The notes under the pieces were generated by a model, which saw nothing but the letters and a program-made list of their open reading frames with translations, ran no database searches and had not been told where the DNA came from. A stretch of 64,000 nt of DNA from positions 13,710,817 to 13,774,816 of the forward strand of contig CM024169.1 of NCBI GenBank assembly GCA_013433145.1, in the 5' to 3' direction. A program made the position numbers and the translations under genes. Within the stretch, counting starts at the first letter, position 1, and the number at the start of each line of letters is the position of its first letter. This stretch comes from Ascaris suum (lineage: Eukaryota > Nematoda > Chromadorea > Rhabditida > Ascarididae). Positions 24,788-37,156 of this stretch are shown one piece after another.

Positions 24788-24833
<46 letters not shown>
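24788..24833. repeat. (TA)n microsatellite, 46 bp
   Basis: Uninterrupted TA dinucleotide, 23 units, in a LYST intron between the exons at 24272 and 25006. Creates a spurious poly-Ile-Tyr reading frame. Confidence 0.99.
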
Positions 24834-24837
<4 letters not shown>

Positions 24838-25005
24838 TTTTTGACATATTCAAACTACAAGCCCGTCAGAATTGGATGGATCAATCTGAAAGGTAACGAA
24901 GCGTAGTTTTTTTTGAGTCGAAACTGCCAGAAAGACGTAGAAATGTATGCGTGCATTACGCTTCCATTACTGATAACATTTTAAATGGACTTTAAATTAA
25001 CCTAC

Positions 25006-25182
25006 GATCGCCAATCGAGGAAATTCTTTCACGAAGATTTGTGAACGATTCGGTGAAGAAAGATGCCATCGGTGATACGCCCTGTAACGATGAGGCAAGC
25101 GATGATGGGATTCCTTCCGACTCAATATCCTCGATGTGCTCATCTCGAAAAGCGAATGCGGGCGATTGTGAGCCTTTAAGAA
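25006..25182 (-). CDS. lyst: LYST-like exon (SFTNLRERISSIGD)
   Basis: LKGSQSPAFAFRDEHIEDIE, then SSLASSLQGVSPMASFFTES and NLRERISSIGD. Acceptor ctatcatgtag; donor ATC|GTAGGT (one base over) fits the next exon, whereas the nearby AG|GTTAAT does not. Acidic and Ser-rich, probably a flexible linker. Confidence 0.78.
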
Positions 25183-25606
25183 CTACATGATAGACCAATT
25201 GGAACATAAATACAATTTATTCTTTACTAAGAAGCCATTCAAAATTTTCTCCTAAACTGTTTAGAGTTTAAAATTTGCAACAAAGCAATGTCCCTTCACA
25301 AAATTTGATAAACGTTACATAGAACCGTATGTACTCAAATGAAAGATCACTAAATAAGTCCACTAAAAATAAGCCCAACCCTTTATCTGCTCGGTTGTCT
25401 CATCATTTCTAATGCCTTGCCAACCAGATAGCATCAGCACAACGCCTAATCAAAAGATACTATTTCCATTTCTTTTTAGTACAAAAGACATAGCAATGCA
25501 TTATAATCTATGCCATTACTTCAACCATTCATCTCAACTTCATTTGTCAGGTGAACATTTCATATCCTTCTTCTCAATCAACTGAAGAATTTGCTGTGAA
25601 CAATAC

Positions 25607-25821
25607 TGATTGATTCGGTGCTTGGTGCAGCGCTTGCCGATAGTCCCTCATCAACATAAACGTTTTGCAAAGTGAGCAGCCAGCAAGACAGTAGAGAGCA
25701 TAATTCCTTTCTGACCACGTCCCCAGCATATCCTTCATTCACGCTGTTGCTCGAAAACGCCAATAGCTCATATTCCAAAAGCCAAATTAACCGTTGACAC
25801 ATCTCGTAATGATGCGCATCA
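25607..25821 (-). CDS. lyst: LYST-like helical exon (RLIWLLEYELLAF)
   Basis: HHYEMCQRLIWLLEYELLAF and LLSCWLLTLQNVYVDEG, acceptor gtttattttag, donor TCA|GTATTG. Helix-rich; phases fit on both sides. Confidence 0.85.
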
Positions 25822-25993
25822 CTAAAATAAACGCCTAATTACTCTACATATCTCCTTCCATCAAAATGCACTACATCTATCTCTATATGTGTACTGATGA
25901 CATTGCACACCTACTGCCGTTGAGATTCCACCAACCGACTGGCAGAGAAGAGGAAGATAAAGAGAATGAAGAAAAGAGTAATAGACTAAACAC

Positions 25994-26293
25994 CCAACAG
26001 CAATATTTTCCCCGCCCAATTCCATAAGAATTCCTTGCATATGCACAAAACGCTGACAAATATTTTCCGAGTTGCGAACACGACCACCTGAAAGGATCAT
26101 TCGTTGCTGATCCGTTTCCAGTACGACGCATATTATCCCACATTCAGGACTAATGTTCGAGCGTTGTGCGTAATAATAAAAAGAGATGAGCTCGTACTTG
26201 TAAGGGACACATGTGATGATAACGCGCTTCGCTAATGAAGACCAACACTCGAGTAGAGGAGACCATGCCGACACGCTTTCTATATCCGTCTCT
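25994..26293 (-). CDS. lyst: LYST-like exon, longest of the set (300 bases)
   Basis: ESVSAWSPLLECWSSLAKRV, ISPECGIICVVLETDQQRMI and FVHMQGILMELGGENIAVG. Acceptor gttttttcag, donor TGG|GTGTTT. Open throughout and in phase with both neighbours. Confidence 0.87.
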
Positions 26294-26330
26294 CTGAAAA
26301 AACATTTCTTTGAAACAGTAAGTTCTCAAC

Positions 26331-26411
26331 CTACAGATTTCCTTTGACAGAGTCGAAACAAATCCCTCTTCTAAATCCAATAATATATAGACATATTTTG
26401 ACGCGCTCAGA
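26331..26411 (-). CDS. lyst: LYST-like small exon (LEEGFVSTLSKEIC)
   Basis: LSASKYVYILLDLEEGFVST then LSKEICR. A donor four bases earlier (GTAGGT) would give either a stop or a frameshift; AG|GTTGAG keeps the frame. Acceptor gacttgcag. Confidence 0.75.
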   Translation of the reverse strand, partial: SERVKICLYIIGFRRGICFDSVKGNL

Positions 26412-26954
26412 CTGCAAGTCAACAGTTACTCTTGAAACTATTAGGGAACCCATGCCCTCCTTCAACACATCAAGGTTTCTGATGCTACGAATGGAGAAAG
26501 GGGAGAGGGAGATGTTTTAATTCTCCAAGAAATCTCAGGTCGGCTCTAAAAAACTTGATGTTGGTGACGAATCCAACGCACTTTTTTTGACGTTTCCTTT
26601 TTCTCGTCGAGATTGAAATAAAAAGTGAGGACAATCAAAATACAACCTTGGGCAATGGGAAAGAGAAATTTCAAAGCAAAAACTTTCTCGCCAAAATCGA
26701 GCAACTTAAAAACCTAATGGCATAAAGAAGGCAGTGAAGAAAGAGAGAAAATTGGCGTGCATGAAGGGACGGAAGCATTCGCAAAAACGGAAAGGAATCA
26801 AAAGCCGATAGGAAGATCCACTAAAAACCACTTCAAGCAACTCCATCAGCAATAATATTTGATTTCATTTTCTAGCAATTGTTATCAATGATATCGGTAA
26901 AACCCACGCAAAACGCACAATTAGGAAGTGAAGCAAAACATAAGAGTAGCTTAC

Positions 26955-27055
26955 AATGGCGGCAATAAAGCGATCCGACGCAATACGTTGGCAAGTGCAT
27001 CACACAGGTGTGCGTCCATCATCGCCTGCATGAGAAGAGAGTTCGCTTCATACAC
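26955..27055 (-). CDS. lyst: LYST-like helical exon (AMMDAHLCDALANVLRRIAL)
   Basis: VYEANSLLMQAMMDAHLCDA and LANVLRRIALLPP align with LYST VADMLLDNGLLYVLCNTVAA. Acceptor ttttttcttcag phase 0; donor ATT|GTAAGC. Confidence 0.85.
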
Positions 27056-27308
27056 CTGAAGAAAAAACGTCGCTAAAGCTGTATTCAAATAAAACAAACA
27101 GAACGAACTCAGAGTGGGCTGTTTTTTTATTTTTTTGCACAAGTCCATAGCCATAATTACGTTCGGAGGTTTATTAATAAAGTAAGCACATAAGCGTAAC
27201 ACTTTAGCCAGTAGCACTCTGCACGAAATTATATAGGTGATTTTTATTAACGAAATCATAATGGGCAAATAAGTGAGGCCTATCGCCATATCTCTACTGG
27301 GCCGTTAC

Positions 27309-27352
27309 CTGAAAGCTTTGATGAGGTATGCAAGCGCTCGATCCCACTTTAT
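27309..27352 (-). CDS. lyst: Possible small LYST exon, frame unresolved
   Basis: A splice donor-like CAG|GTAACG closes a short open segment. One frame reads EIKWDRALAYLIKAF and resembles the LYST stretch (LLHNALLLLLQIL) missing between the neighbouring exons, but it exits two bases out of phase. Another frame (SSACIPHQSFQ) exits in phase but looks less like LYST. Start approximate. Confidence 0.35.
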
Positions 27353-27739
27353 TTCACTTGCCATGATATCTTATTAAACCGCTCAGTGAAGTACAACGAA
27401 GCGAACGATACGTTAATTTGATGCTGGCAACAATATCAGATCGAAAAAACATCAGAAAAAAGGAGAATTCAAACAATGGACTCTCACTTTCCAAACAAAA
27501 AAAGTAGTTGCTGCTGTGCTAGTGCTAAATTTGCTAAATTAGTTTCTAACCCCTTTCACGCATCCATATTAACAGGACAAGAACTGAATGCTCTTCCTCT
27601 AGAACATCAGGGCAAATATTCACCCCGCCCCCCTCAAAAAAGAAACCGATTTCCCAACTGCAAAGACACAAAGGCATTCATCAAAACCCCACAATGAAAA
27701 TCTTTACACTTATCTGTAGTGTTCGCCAACATAAATTAC

Positions 27740-27940
27740 GCACTGTTGTTCTTTAAAATATGGCACAAACAAAACGACAAAACGACGGTTGAACGAGCCT
27801 TCAACAACGCGGAAGTAACGTTCCAAAACAACGATAGATCTGCAGCAGTGACACATTCTTCCCACATCGCCAGTATTGCCTCGAATGATGAACACGTAAA
27901 ATTGTCAACATATGCCGACTGAAGATGATCGGAATCCAAA
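27740..27940 (-). CDS. lyst: LYST-like exon (FEAILAMWEECVTAADLS)
   Basis: LDSDHLQSAYVDNFTCSSFE, AILAMWEECVTAADLSLFWN and VTSALLKARSTVVLSFCLCH correspond to LYST [20 protein letters not shown] and following. Acceptor ggagatttcag with one base completing Gly; donor TGC|GTAATT. Confidence 0.88.
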
Positions 27941-29074
27941 CTGAAATCTCCGATACATACATCAACTAGGCGTGTTGCCTATAACGACTTTCGTTAGCTC
28001 ATTTCATCGAAAACAATCAAATTCTCACAAAAGCATCAATGAAAAATAAGCCGCCCACAATAAGCAAGAAAACATTGAAGGAGTCATGATTCATGAAGTC
28101 ATGATAGGTTTTCAGCGAAAATATTTCTAAACTAGCGGCCGGTAAGAACGCTTAAAGAAACTTTTTGGCATACAGATAATAACAAAGCTCTGCACATATT
28201 ACTTTACTACCGATAAAACTGCGAAGTTCCTAAAAAGAATCGAATAGAAGCAAAAATCAGTCAACATCGCCCTCCTAATGCTGGAATGAGCGATTCCGAA
28301 TGAGCGCAACTGTTCCTGGCTCTAGCTCAACTATAAAAGCGGGGAACTTTCATTTTATCTCACCAACATGAACAGACATTCAATAAAGAAAATCACTTCG
28401 TAAAGATTATTAAAGCGAGGATGGGATGCGATTTCTGGCCCAATTATTTCTCGTTATTAATTTACCATATATCGGACATGAAAGAAATTTCTAGCTCTAA
28501 TTTAAGAGCTCATTAGAGCCTAAGAAGAGTGACTAGAAAGAATCCAGAGAAGAAGCTCGTGAGACCTCGCCAATCATGGTGCCGTCAGTATGCGATAAAG
28601 ATTAGGCGCCATATGTGACAATGAATATATTCTGCTATTTTCTCAAACTCGTTACCCCACCAATAATCGAAGGAAATATCCGACCACAGACAAGTGAGTA
28701 CAGTATCTTCCCGAATGGAGTGGCTCTGCATTGCGATTCAGGTTTTTCGTCCAACAATGATCCGATATACCTAATAAAAACTATAAAAGAGACAACATAT
28801 GCATGCAATCAGAATGTCCCCCTGGCTTAGCAAGAAATGGGATGTTAGAAAACAGTTAAGCTGATTAAAAACACAATCGAAAGGGTGGTGCACGAAGATA
28901 TGTAAATATTACAACTCCAACGAATCGCATTCATGCGCCTGTGAACGACATCACAAATAAATTCAATAAATTACATCGAAACTCATTCACCTCAATTGTC
29001 ATCAAAATCGAAAAATATTTAGAACCCAAACAAGCCTATTATAACGCGAAGGCGAATACTAATAAGCAACTTAC

Positions 29075-29226
29075 CCTTCGTCCAATCGTACCGTTTCACC
29101 ACATAGCAAAGCGAATAATGCGTTCGCTATTGACGATGTGATAGTATGTCCTCGAATATGATTGGCTAGAATAGCAAAACCATGGTTCTTGACGAAAGAT
29201 GCACGCACACTTGACGGAGAGCGCAA
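29075..29226 (-). CDS. lyst: LYST-like exon (ASFVKNHGFAILANHI)
   Basis: SVRASFVKNHGFAILANHIR and LFALLCGETVRLDEG match LYST [20 protein letters not shown] and MFFGRHIGLDEE. Acceptor ggcatttcag, phase 0; donor AGG|GTAAGT. One of the best-supported exons outside the BEACH core. Confidence 0.93.
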
Positions 29227-29494
29227 CTGAAATGCCCCTTTATGATCACTTATGTCAGAATGCAAACCGTCTCTATTAAGTATTCGCGCTTTTAGAGAAG
29301 GTAACGAATGATTTCACTTGTAATCTGCTTGCATTAGGAACCACATTAGTACATAGAACGCTATAACGACTGCCGCATAGAGAAATCTTTTCATTACAGC
29401 AAATGTACGACGGTATGCAATCGACTCTTTTCGAATCCAGTGTTTCATCAAGTAAGCAAACAAAGTGGTAATTAGATTTTCATTCGTTGCTTAC

Positions 29495-29733
29495 GGAAGG
29501 AAAATTTCTCCCTTCAAAACTTTTCAACCAGATAACAGCCAAACAGCCAACCAGAACGTTCTCGAGAAGAATGAAGACTGAATTGCGAAAACTGATATCG
29601 TCTTGATTGGAAAGTAGAACGATTATCGACTGCCAGCTGATCGCATCATGGAGGAGGGCGAGTATCAGCGAATCGGGTCCATTCTGGATTACCACCGATA
29701 ACAACTCGATTGCACCTTCAATTAGTCGTTCTA
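29495..29733 (-). CDS. lyst: LYST-like ARM exon (IELLSVVIQNGPDSLILALL)
   Basis: RLIEGAIELLSVVIQNGPDS then SWQSIIVLLSNQDDISFRNS and ILLENVLVGC match LYST YELLSGVLLILPDVLLEDVM, TLLVLVNHPSPAIQQGVIKL, LDAYF. Donor TCC|GTAAGC. The acceptor may be 29734 (gtgcag) or three bases on (gtag); both keep the frame. Confidence 0.9.
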
Positions 29734-31780
29734 CTGCACCAATTTTTCAATCATGTAGAACTAAATGCTTATTAAATATTATATAGCATTTTATTTAAGC
29801 AATTTCGCTGTGAAGAAAACGTAATAGCAAATCGGTTTCAATGCAAAAACCTCTGAGATTTAACAACAAATGCAACAATATAAAACAACTTAATTCGATG
29901 TTGTGCAAACTGACATGTCTGTTCATAAGATACTTCGATTCTCAGCTGCACACCTCATAAACTAAGAAGCAACGGGAAAACGTATCAGCGCAAAATTCTT
30001 CAAAAAGGATACGTACGTAAGCACCTTTCTAAATGTCGCCTTTGAATTCTAATCACACATAGAAATGGCCACCTAACCCGGACAAATAACTAATGAGCAC
30101 GCTATATGCAATCGAATAAGAGAATGAATAGACAAGCTGTCGAAAACAACAGTGGAATAAGAGAAAGATAGGATTTCATAGCAGGTTAAATCATAAAACA
30201 GAAATTCGCCCCAAAAAGACTGGCACAGTGATCCTCTTCACTCAGGAAGCACATCTGTTTCTGCAAAAGGAATACAATACTGGTTTCTCTAGTCAAAAAC
30301 AATCCACTGCACGAAGAGCGTGTTGGAATGAAACGTTCGGGAAATCCCTCATCCACCTTGCTTCATTTATATTTTTTAGCGCTCCGAAGTTGGTCGGGGC
30401 AAGTCCTAGTCGGGAAATTTATGAAAAACAACAAACAGATGGAGGTGAGACCTGCCAAATTTAAAAAAGTGGCTTTCCGGGACGTTATAAAGTATTACGA
30501 GGATTCCAGGCAGCAAGTGGTCCGAAAGGATGGATACAGCTACAAGGCTTTCCCCGAAAGCAAATGCAAAATCAGTGCTACAAACGAATAGGCGTATTCA
30601 AAGAAACAGCCAGCGCCTCTCGCATTTTATGAAAGAAGCATACTGCACCTTAAGGATGAATAAACACCGCTCCCTGTCTGCTCAGAGGAAACATGATGCC
30701 TGCGAATAATAGTTCACATCAATTCGAAAAAAGAAACCATACGCTGGCCTGTCAAAAGTGGATACCAATAGCTACGTTCCTTTAGCCACCAGAAACACAT
30801 CCACCAACACTTTTCTTTTACTCCACTCATTCAACCGCAGAAGTTTTCGCTCGCGCAATTTTCTGTCCACATCGCATGTGTCATTCACTTCCTCAACCTT
30901 CGTTCTTTCGCAGCTAAGAAGTTCTAGATTTTCTATGAATCGTCAGATGGACAGAGTGGCTAGCTACCTATGAAGTTGAGATGGGTCTCATTTCATGGAA
31001 TTCAATTTTGCGAGAGTGACACTAAACTTAATCGATAAGATTCGGATGCTTGACAAAACTGACTCATTTCTATTGCAGGACACTAAAAAAATTACATATT
31101 ATAGCGATTTGAAAATTCGTTTCTTTCTACTGCGCAAGAAAGCAGACAGGAGCATTTAGAATTGGCTGCGCGGGGTAATTTTATTCATTGATCTTATAAT
31201 CGGCAGAAAATCGCATTACCGCAACGAAGTGCACTAATCCATTCTGTTTGTGGATCGCCGAAAAACTTAACGCTTGACTGTGAGCGTTCGTCATCAGATT
31301 CTTCGACTGTGACATTCTCTTCTTCTGCGGTTGCTCTCGTTTCGATTCCTTTCACCTAAAAGTATTTTGTCTTCGACAACAAAGGATGAGTAGTTTGACT
31401 GATACAATGCGAATAATATTCAACAGCAAAAAGCAAAATCGATGGCAAAATACGGAATCGAGGTGGATGGGGAGAATGGAACTGCAGGAGAAGGGACTGT
31501 ATTGTTCTCACATAATTTTTCAATATGAATTCACTTTAACCAGTATGCGCTGTGCTCATAATACATCAGCTCCTCCGAGCAGAATCCGCATAACCCTTTT
31601 AAACGATGATGAAATAAAAAGATGTTTTAAAATCATTGCTGCAGAAATAATAGCAAACTGCACCTCCTGCCAGCCGTCTGTCCCGCTCAAAAAGATGCAT
31701 GGAGACCAAGAATGAGTGAGCTGAATTACCTAATTTTTCCATGAGCCTACAAGTGGTGGATCATAATAGCAGCTGCTCAC
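29734..31780. other. Large LYST intron, about 2 kb
   Basis: No LYST exon is needed here, since flanking phases agree. The + strand has an 87-codon open frame at 30328-30591 rich in Lys, Arg and Tyr (KKVAFRDVIKYYEDSRQQVV). Slightly higher GC suggests it could be a relic or nested sequence; no domain recognised. Confidence 0.5.
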
Positions 31781-31945
31781 TAACCAAGTCAGGTAGCACT
31801 GAGCAAGACTGTGGATCTGAATCTGGATGTCCGGAACTCAGCTGAGCATCCTGCGTTTTTGAGGGATCCATTCCCACAGCAGCCTCGTAGGCATGCCGCA
31901 AAGCCATCAGAGAGCGCTGCCTCGTCCACGCATCAGCTATATGCC
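31781..31945 (-). CDS. lyst: LYST-like exon with Ser/Asp-rich linker
   Basis: HIADAWTRQRSLMALRHAYE then a polar stretch TQDAQLSSGHPDSDPQS and CSVLPDLV. Acceptor tctgtttag, donor TTA|GTGAGC. In human LYST the corresponding place is also a long polar linker before the YELLSG helices. Confidence 0.82.
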
Positions 31946-32587
31946 CTAAACAGAACATTTGTTTAAAACTTCTGCGGATAGGAAACTTCAAGAAAACACA
32001 CAACCTCAAGCAAAGTTGATGGGCAATTACACAAAAAACATTGAATCTCGTTTTCTTCCGACTGCTGAAGAACATTCCTTCGAACTCCACTGAGCCATTC
32101 CCAACTATATTTATACCTAAAATATGCTTTAGTTTTTTTCTCGATGTCCAACAAACTGGTGGTATTATTGCACTTCAACTTCAAATTTAAGCCTTGTGTC
32201 CCGACGCGTCTCCCATCCATTCCCTAAGGTGGATAAAATATTCATCGAAAATGAGAGCATGAATCTTGCATTTTAAACTTTCAATAAAATCAGCAGCTGT
32301 TTTGTTTTCTGCTTTAAATGGTTCAATTCGTTGGCCTTTTTCTATTTGCTTCCGTCCTTTTAACTGAGCTAACTAAGTGAAGACAGAATCACCGAAATTC
32401 ATAAAAAATTTTGAATTACTCGTGGTTTTTCTGATTTAATTGATCACTACGCATTATGCAACGATAATTTTGACGCGTTGTGCATATTTCCTACTAATGT
32501 CAAATAAGATAGAAATTTATTTGCTTGGTTCAAATAGGTTCGGCTTCGAAAGTTGGCTCTTAATCAGAAACATCTGGAAAATCAGAC

Positions 32588-32750
32588 CTTCTAAAGCTGC
32601 GCATATCTGAAAAACAAACGGAAGTGACCGTACTGGACAAAGTATGGCAAATGACATTTGCACTGCCTTTTTATCTCTTAATGTATTTTCTTGCTGCCAA
32701 TGCTGTAGGACCGCTGTCTTCACACTTCTCCGAAATGAGTGATCCTCAAA
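32588..32750 (-). CDS. lyst: LYST-like exon (SFRRSVKTAVLQHWQQE)
   Basis: FEDHSFRRSVKTAVLQHWQQ and MSFAILCPVRSLPFVFQICA. Acceptor gctgcatag, phase 0. Donor AAG|GTCTGA is weak but is the only one in the required phase; a U-rich tract ending CAG inside the exon leaves too little room for an intron. Confidence 0.7.
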
Positions 32751-32863
32751 CTATGCAGCAACAGAGTAGAAATCGCAGCCTATCACACCTAGCATGACAG
32801 TTTCACGAAATATACAGGGAAGCTATGGGTATCCTTGATGGGCGTGAACTAGTGGGCCTGAAC

Positions 32864-33031
32864 TTGATAAATGGTGTCGAAAACCCGAAATTGTGATATA
32901 AAAGATGAAGAGTTGGCGAAAGCTCTCAGTCTGTCGGAGAGCTCCGATAAAGCAATATGCGAAGCCAATAACGTATAAGAACTCATGAGGAAGCCGAGTA
33001 AGGGGGCCCGAGATTGTGCAAAAAAGAAACG
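32864..33031 (-). CDS. lyst: LYST-like exon (SYTLLASHIALSELSDRLRA)
   Basis: RFFFAQSRAPLLGFLMSSYT then LLASHIALSELSDRLRAFAN, acceptor ctttcatgcag, donor CAA|GTTCAG, phase 0, 56 codons. The opposite strand contains a UIM-like frame, judged a shadow of this exon. Confidence 0.78.
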
Positions 33032-33140
33032 CTGCATGAAAGCTTTCTAAAAGCTGCTAGCACTACCCAATGCATTTCCGAACTCACTTTCTAGCTACGA
33101 GTTTTGCGAGTATTTAGGTGTGCTGAATCCGCCCGAGAAC

Positions 33141-33291
33141 GTCCCCGCCTTGTTTTAGTAGGCTCGCTGAAATGTGACGGGGAGAGACTGTAGCGTAAAC
33201 GATGCGAGAGAAGATTGCAGCAGACGTGAAAGCATCGGCCGAGCCATCGTTCACTGTTGACTTTTGGAGTGGAAGGTGTGTCAAGAAATCG
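33141..33291 (-). CDS. lyst: LYST-like exon (SADAFTSAAIFSRIVYA)
   Basis: DFLTHLPLQKSTVNDGSADA then FTSAAIFSRIVYATVSPRHI. Acceptor tttctctaatataatggatcgctgtcgcaataag is not compact; donor GAC|GTTCTC gives phase 0. Frame is open and phases fit both neighbours. Confidence 0.68.
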
Positions 33292-34525
33292 CTTATTGCG
33301 ACAGCGATCCATTATATTAGAGAAAAACATTATTGAGTCTAACGAAATTACTATGCATCACTTGATACTGTCTATTCAAAAATCTTGAATAGCACGGGCA
33401 CTGATGAATTTTTATACACAGTGGTAGCTGGCTTAAGCGCAAATAAGAGAGCTTATGAAGCGCTGCATCTTCCCCGAAAGGAGACAAACTGCGGCGACGT
33501 AACAAACTCAGATGACAGCAGTCTACCAGCTCATATGGTGATAGTGTTGAGACAGACGCGGATAAATCAGATTTTTTCAAAGACAGACATGAAATAATGT
33601 AGCTTGGTATACGACCTCCAAAATGATTAGGCCTCATAAATCACACACTGCAGTTGGCGCTGGCAGATAATCAGAAGGCAGCCGAATGTCGCGCAGAAGT
33701 CGACATACTGGTGAGAGTTACACGGAAGCTCAAAACTCAGCTAGGCGTGGAACGTCTATACAAAGCTTAGCGTGAATTTAGTAATGCCCAGCAATACTCC
33801 TTGGAACTTTGTTTGCTGTGCGATGGAACGGCACCTTCGCGTTAAGTAGGACGTTGCCGAACTAATTTTTCCTCAAAATTTGGGTTAAAAGGAGACACGG
33901 AAGTCTTGAAGGGGCCTTCTCCATAAAAGACCCTAGACAAATTAATCTCTACGATCTTATTTATGCACGTCAAAAAATCCATGGAGTGAAAAGTATAAGA
34001 GTTATGTAATATTCTGGACCAAAATATTTGGTGCAATGCTGTAATTCTACCCACTTTAATAAAGAACTGCAATAAATCTAGAACCGCAAGTACACTTTAA
34101 ATACGCATCACTCGGATTTCATAAAGTGGCATAGGTGCATTCTTGACGTAGAAGCGTGAGTGCAGTATTATGTCAAAAACTCTGCCACGATGAAAATCAT
34201 TGAGAAGAGAAGTTAGAGGCTAAGATTGAAACCTGCTCCGAGGACACGAGCATAATCGTCCAGGCGCATAGCCAACGCTGAGTGTCCACCGATAACGTCG
34301 ATACGCAACTCTTTCAGTGATTCTGTAACGATATCTACTTATGACAGTTTAACTAGACCGATGACCGTACTCTATGACAATTTCCCAAAAAGTTTATAAT
34401 CGAAGTGACGAAATCCGATGAATTCCCCGAGCATCAACGAAAATATTCAACATGAAGTTCTAAATAAACGTCAAAGTGGCACTACTTCAATGCTTTTCCA
34501 ATATGGCATCTGTCTTTAACTCCAC

Positions 34526-34788
34526 CATAAATCACGAATGATCAATAGACTTAAAGCAACGATACCGTTCTTGATCCAGTCATTGTGTCCATGAACTTGA
34601 TATTGAAGGAAAGCATCGGCGGCTGGATGTGAGAGGAGGATGAAATGCCAGAGGAATGTGACTGCCTCTGTACTCTCCGGAGAGCCAAGAAGACAAGAGA
34701 TCGCTATACTCAACGATTTTACAAGACGTACTGCATTATTATGCTCCATTCGAAAATCGTTCGCATTTTGTAGCATCTCATTACATGT
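34526..34788 (-). CDS. lyst: LYST-like ARM exon (AVTFLWHFILLSHPAADAF)
   Basis: AVRLVKSLSIAISCLLGSPE then STEAVTFLWHFILLSHPAAD match LYST [40 protein letters not shown]. Acceptor gaacgttacag, phase 0; donor ATG|GTGGAG after two bases. Confidence 0.93.
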
Positions 34789-35029
34789 CTGTAACGTTCA
34801 TTATATTTTGAATACAAGCTCCCAGTTGAAAAATTAAACACTGCTTGATCCAAAATGTTTTAATCATTTCCAAAAACCAAAATAAAAAAGAGGAGTGTAA
34901 AGAATATTGGAAATTGCACACTTGTCTGATAAATTAGAGATCCCATTTGAGACAAAAAAAGAGAACACTGAAAACTAAAAAAAACTAAGTACTGAAAAAA
35001 ACAACACTAATAAAGGACGATTGACTCAC

Positions 35030-35168
35030 ATTGAACAGTTCAGTGAGAAAGCCGACTCGAATCAGCTGTCCTCGGTTGAAGGCAAAACAACGCGCGAATG
35101 TATCAGACAGACATACGGCAAGTGCTTCTGCGAGATGAAGCCAATGAATAAAACGACCTTCACCTCTC
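35030..35168 (-). CDS. lyst: LYST-like ARM exon (GQLIRVGFLTELFN)
   Basis: WLHLAEALAVCLSDTFARCF and AFNRGQLIRVGFLTELFN match LYST LLAALEVLIRADHHQQMFNI, KQLLKAQVVHHFLLTCQ. Donor AAT|GTGAGT is strong; acceptor gctgtttaag. No internal ATG, so it is not obvious as an ORF. Confidence 0.92.
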
Positions 35169-36471
35169 CTTAAACAGCGAAATATAGTTCAGAGTTACTG
35201 CTTCTGAGAATTTAAATATCACAGACCTGATCTGCGCATTGGCTGAACTCCATGTTATCCCATAATTTCAAGCGTTTATTTATTTCAGGCCTTCAACGCT
35301 AATTTCGAACATTTAACTGCGAATGCTCATTTTCAATCTACAATTGCGGAACGAAATAGTTACGAATAAAGCCATTTCCATCTATCGCCTTCGTGAATAG
35401 GGGAGGATGATGACAAATAACACGTGTTCTTTATATACATATTTCGATTTCTATTTGTGGTAGTGGTCTTAATTGTTTTATAAGATAGCGAAGGTAAGTT
35501 GGCGATGAAAAACCTTCCCTTGTAAACGGATTTCAGCCTACACATAAAATCTCGGCCTCTAGCAGCATACCTAGGCGATATAACAATGCAACGCACAATC
35601 CTTCAATAAGACTTTAAATGAACATAACCTAAGTATAACCTAAGTAAGTGAGTTGAAAATTTCCATCAACAGTGTACAATTTTTAAATCCCATATGGAGC
35701 GACACTCCCAAATCATGAAATAAAAAAATCAGCACATAATAAACACTGGCACCTTCATTAACGGCACAATCCATTCCAAAGGGTAGTGACGCATACACAG
35801 CCGAAATAGATATTAAAACAACAATTTTGTGGCAATATCTACAAGATGGCAAAAAAACTGCTATAATATTAATGAAATAAAAATTGGGGACTCAAAATCT
35901 TGTTACATTTGAATGCTGAAGATGCTTATTTGTGTAAATCGTTTTTCAGGGGGAAAAGAGAGCGATCTCTGACAAAACAGCCCAAAAATTGTACATGTTC
36001 ACTATTAAACATCACACAGGGCAAACTTTAAGTGCGCACAATACGCGAAAATTCCCATATTTAGACGACGCACCAAGGAAGTTTTTGAATTATATGATAA
36101 CATAATGCTAAACCGGTCCACTGGTGACCCTCAAAACAAAATGAGAGCTCAATTCATTCCAAATATTACCACAAGCACTAAATCCCGGAAGCTTTTGCTT
36201 CATAAAATAAGAATTGAATTGGACAAAAAACTTCTTCCCACCTGGCTCGTTACTCCAACCTCGCCCGAGAAATTCAGGAAGGACGCAATGCACAACGCAC
36301 ATGGTTGAAAAGGAAAAAAAAAACAAGAAGAAGCGAAAAGTATACAGTGTCACTCTTGAAACATCTTCGCTCCCCTTCCATCCCCGAAAAAAATTTGAGA
36401 CGAGACCCTTAGACTCTGCTCATTCGCTTGAAAGAAAAGAGCTGCACCGAAATATAGGAAATAAATCTAAC

Positions 36472-36596
36472 CATATATCGGCGCAACAAACTAGTGAGCA
36501 AATTAAGTCTGGATCGATAATGATGGAGGACGGTGTCGGCTTTGCCACATCACTTTCTTGCTCCTCCAACTCTGAGATACTCCATCGTAGAATCTC
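36472..36596 (-). CDS. lyst: LYST-like exon (EILRWSISELEEQESD)
   Basis: EILRWSISELEEQESDVAKP and DPDLICSLVCCADIW. Donor ATG|GTTAGA gives Trp with the next exon and the same seven-residue spacing to the following Trp as in human LYST (KIWSKAEQGVW). Acceptor tgcctacag. A 143-codon + strand frame overlaps it antisense and is rejected. Confidence 0.87.
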
Positions 36597-37156
36597 CTGT
36601 AGGCAAAATTATGACTATACAACCTTCAAAAGTGTGCGAGATTGAAACATCCTTTGCCTCTCCTAGTATTCCGACTGGGCTGTGACCGCTGCTGAATGAA
36701 TAACGAAAAAGTCGGAAGAACAACTGTTTATCATCGACTTATTTTCTTCTCTCTTTCGCTCAGATCAGATAATATTTATATCGAGCAAGCTTCGTTCTCA
36801 GCTGTAAATCTAGAGCTCAAACAAAGACTAGTAGCCTCTACTTCGGAAGTAGCAGAGGTTGATAAGCTCACCTATGGGTTGAAACGTCTAACATCTGAGT
36901 AAATAGACTGCAAAAAGTGTTTTTGCAAAAAAGAATCCGAATCCGAATTCAATAGGGGTTTTAGTTATGCTCCCTGTCACAATGAAAACACCGCTTGTGT
37001 GGACCACTGCTGAAAAAACCCCAACGATGCACTGCTGTGTGGTAATTTTGCTCATTAGTTTCATCATCTAGCGCCGCACACCATCCGCTATTTCCATCAG
37101 CAGCCGCGATAAAATGATGAAAAAAATTGAAATCGAGCACCGTTATGGATGGGTAC

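Noticed and set aside
32902..32976. UIM-like peptide DEELAKALSLSES on the + strand, resembling the HRS/STAM ubiquitin-interacting motif
   Set aside because: It lies exactly antisense to a LYST-like exon that fits in phase on both sides, ends at a stop, and has no FYVE, VHS or SH3 exons nearby.
36214..36645. 143-codon + strand open frame
   Set aside because: Antisense to the LYST-like exon at 36472-36596, no recognisable domain, composition like intron sequence.
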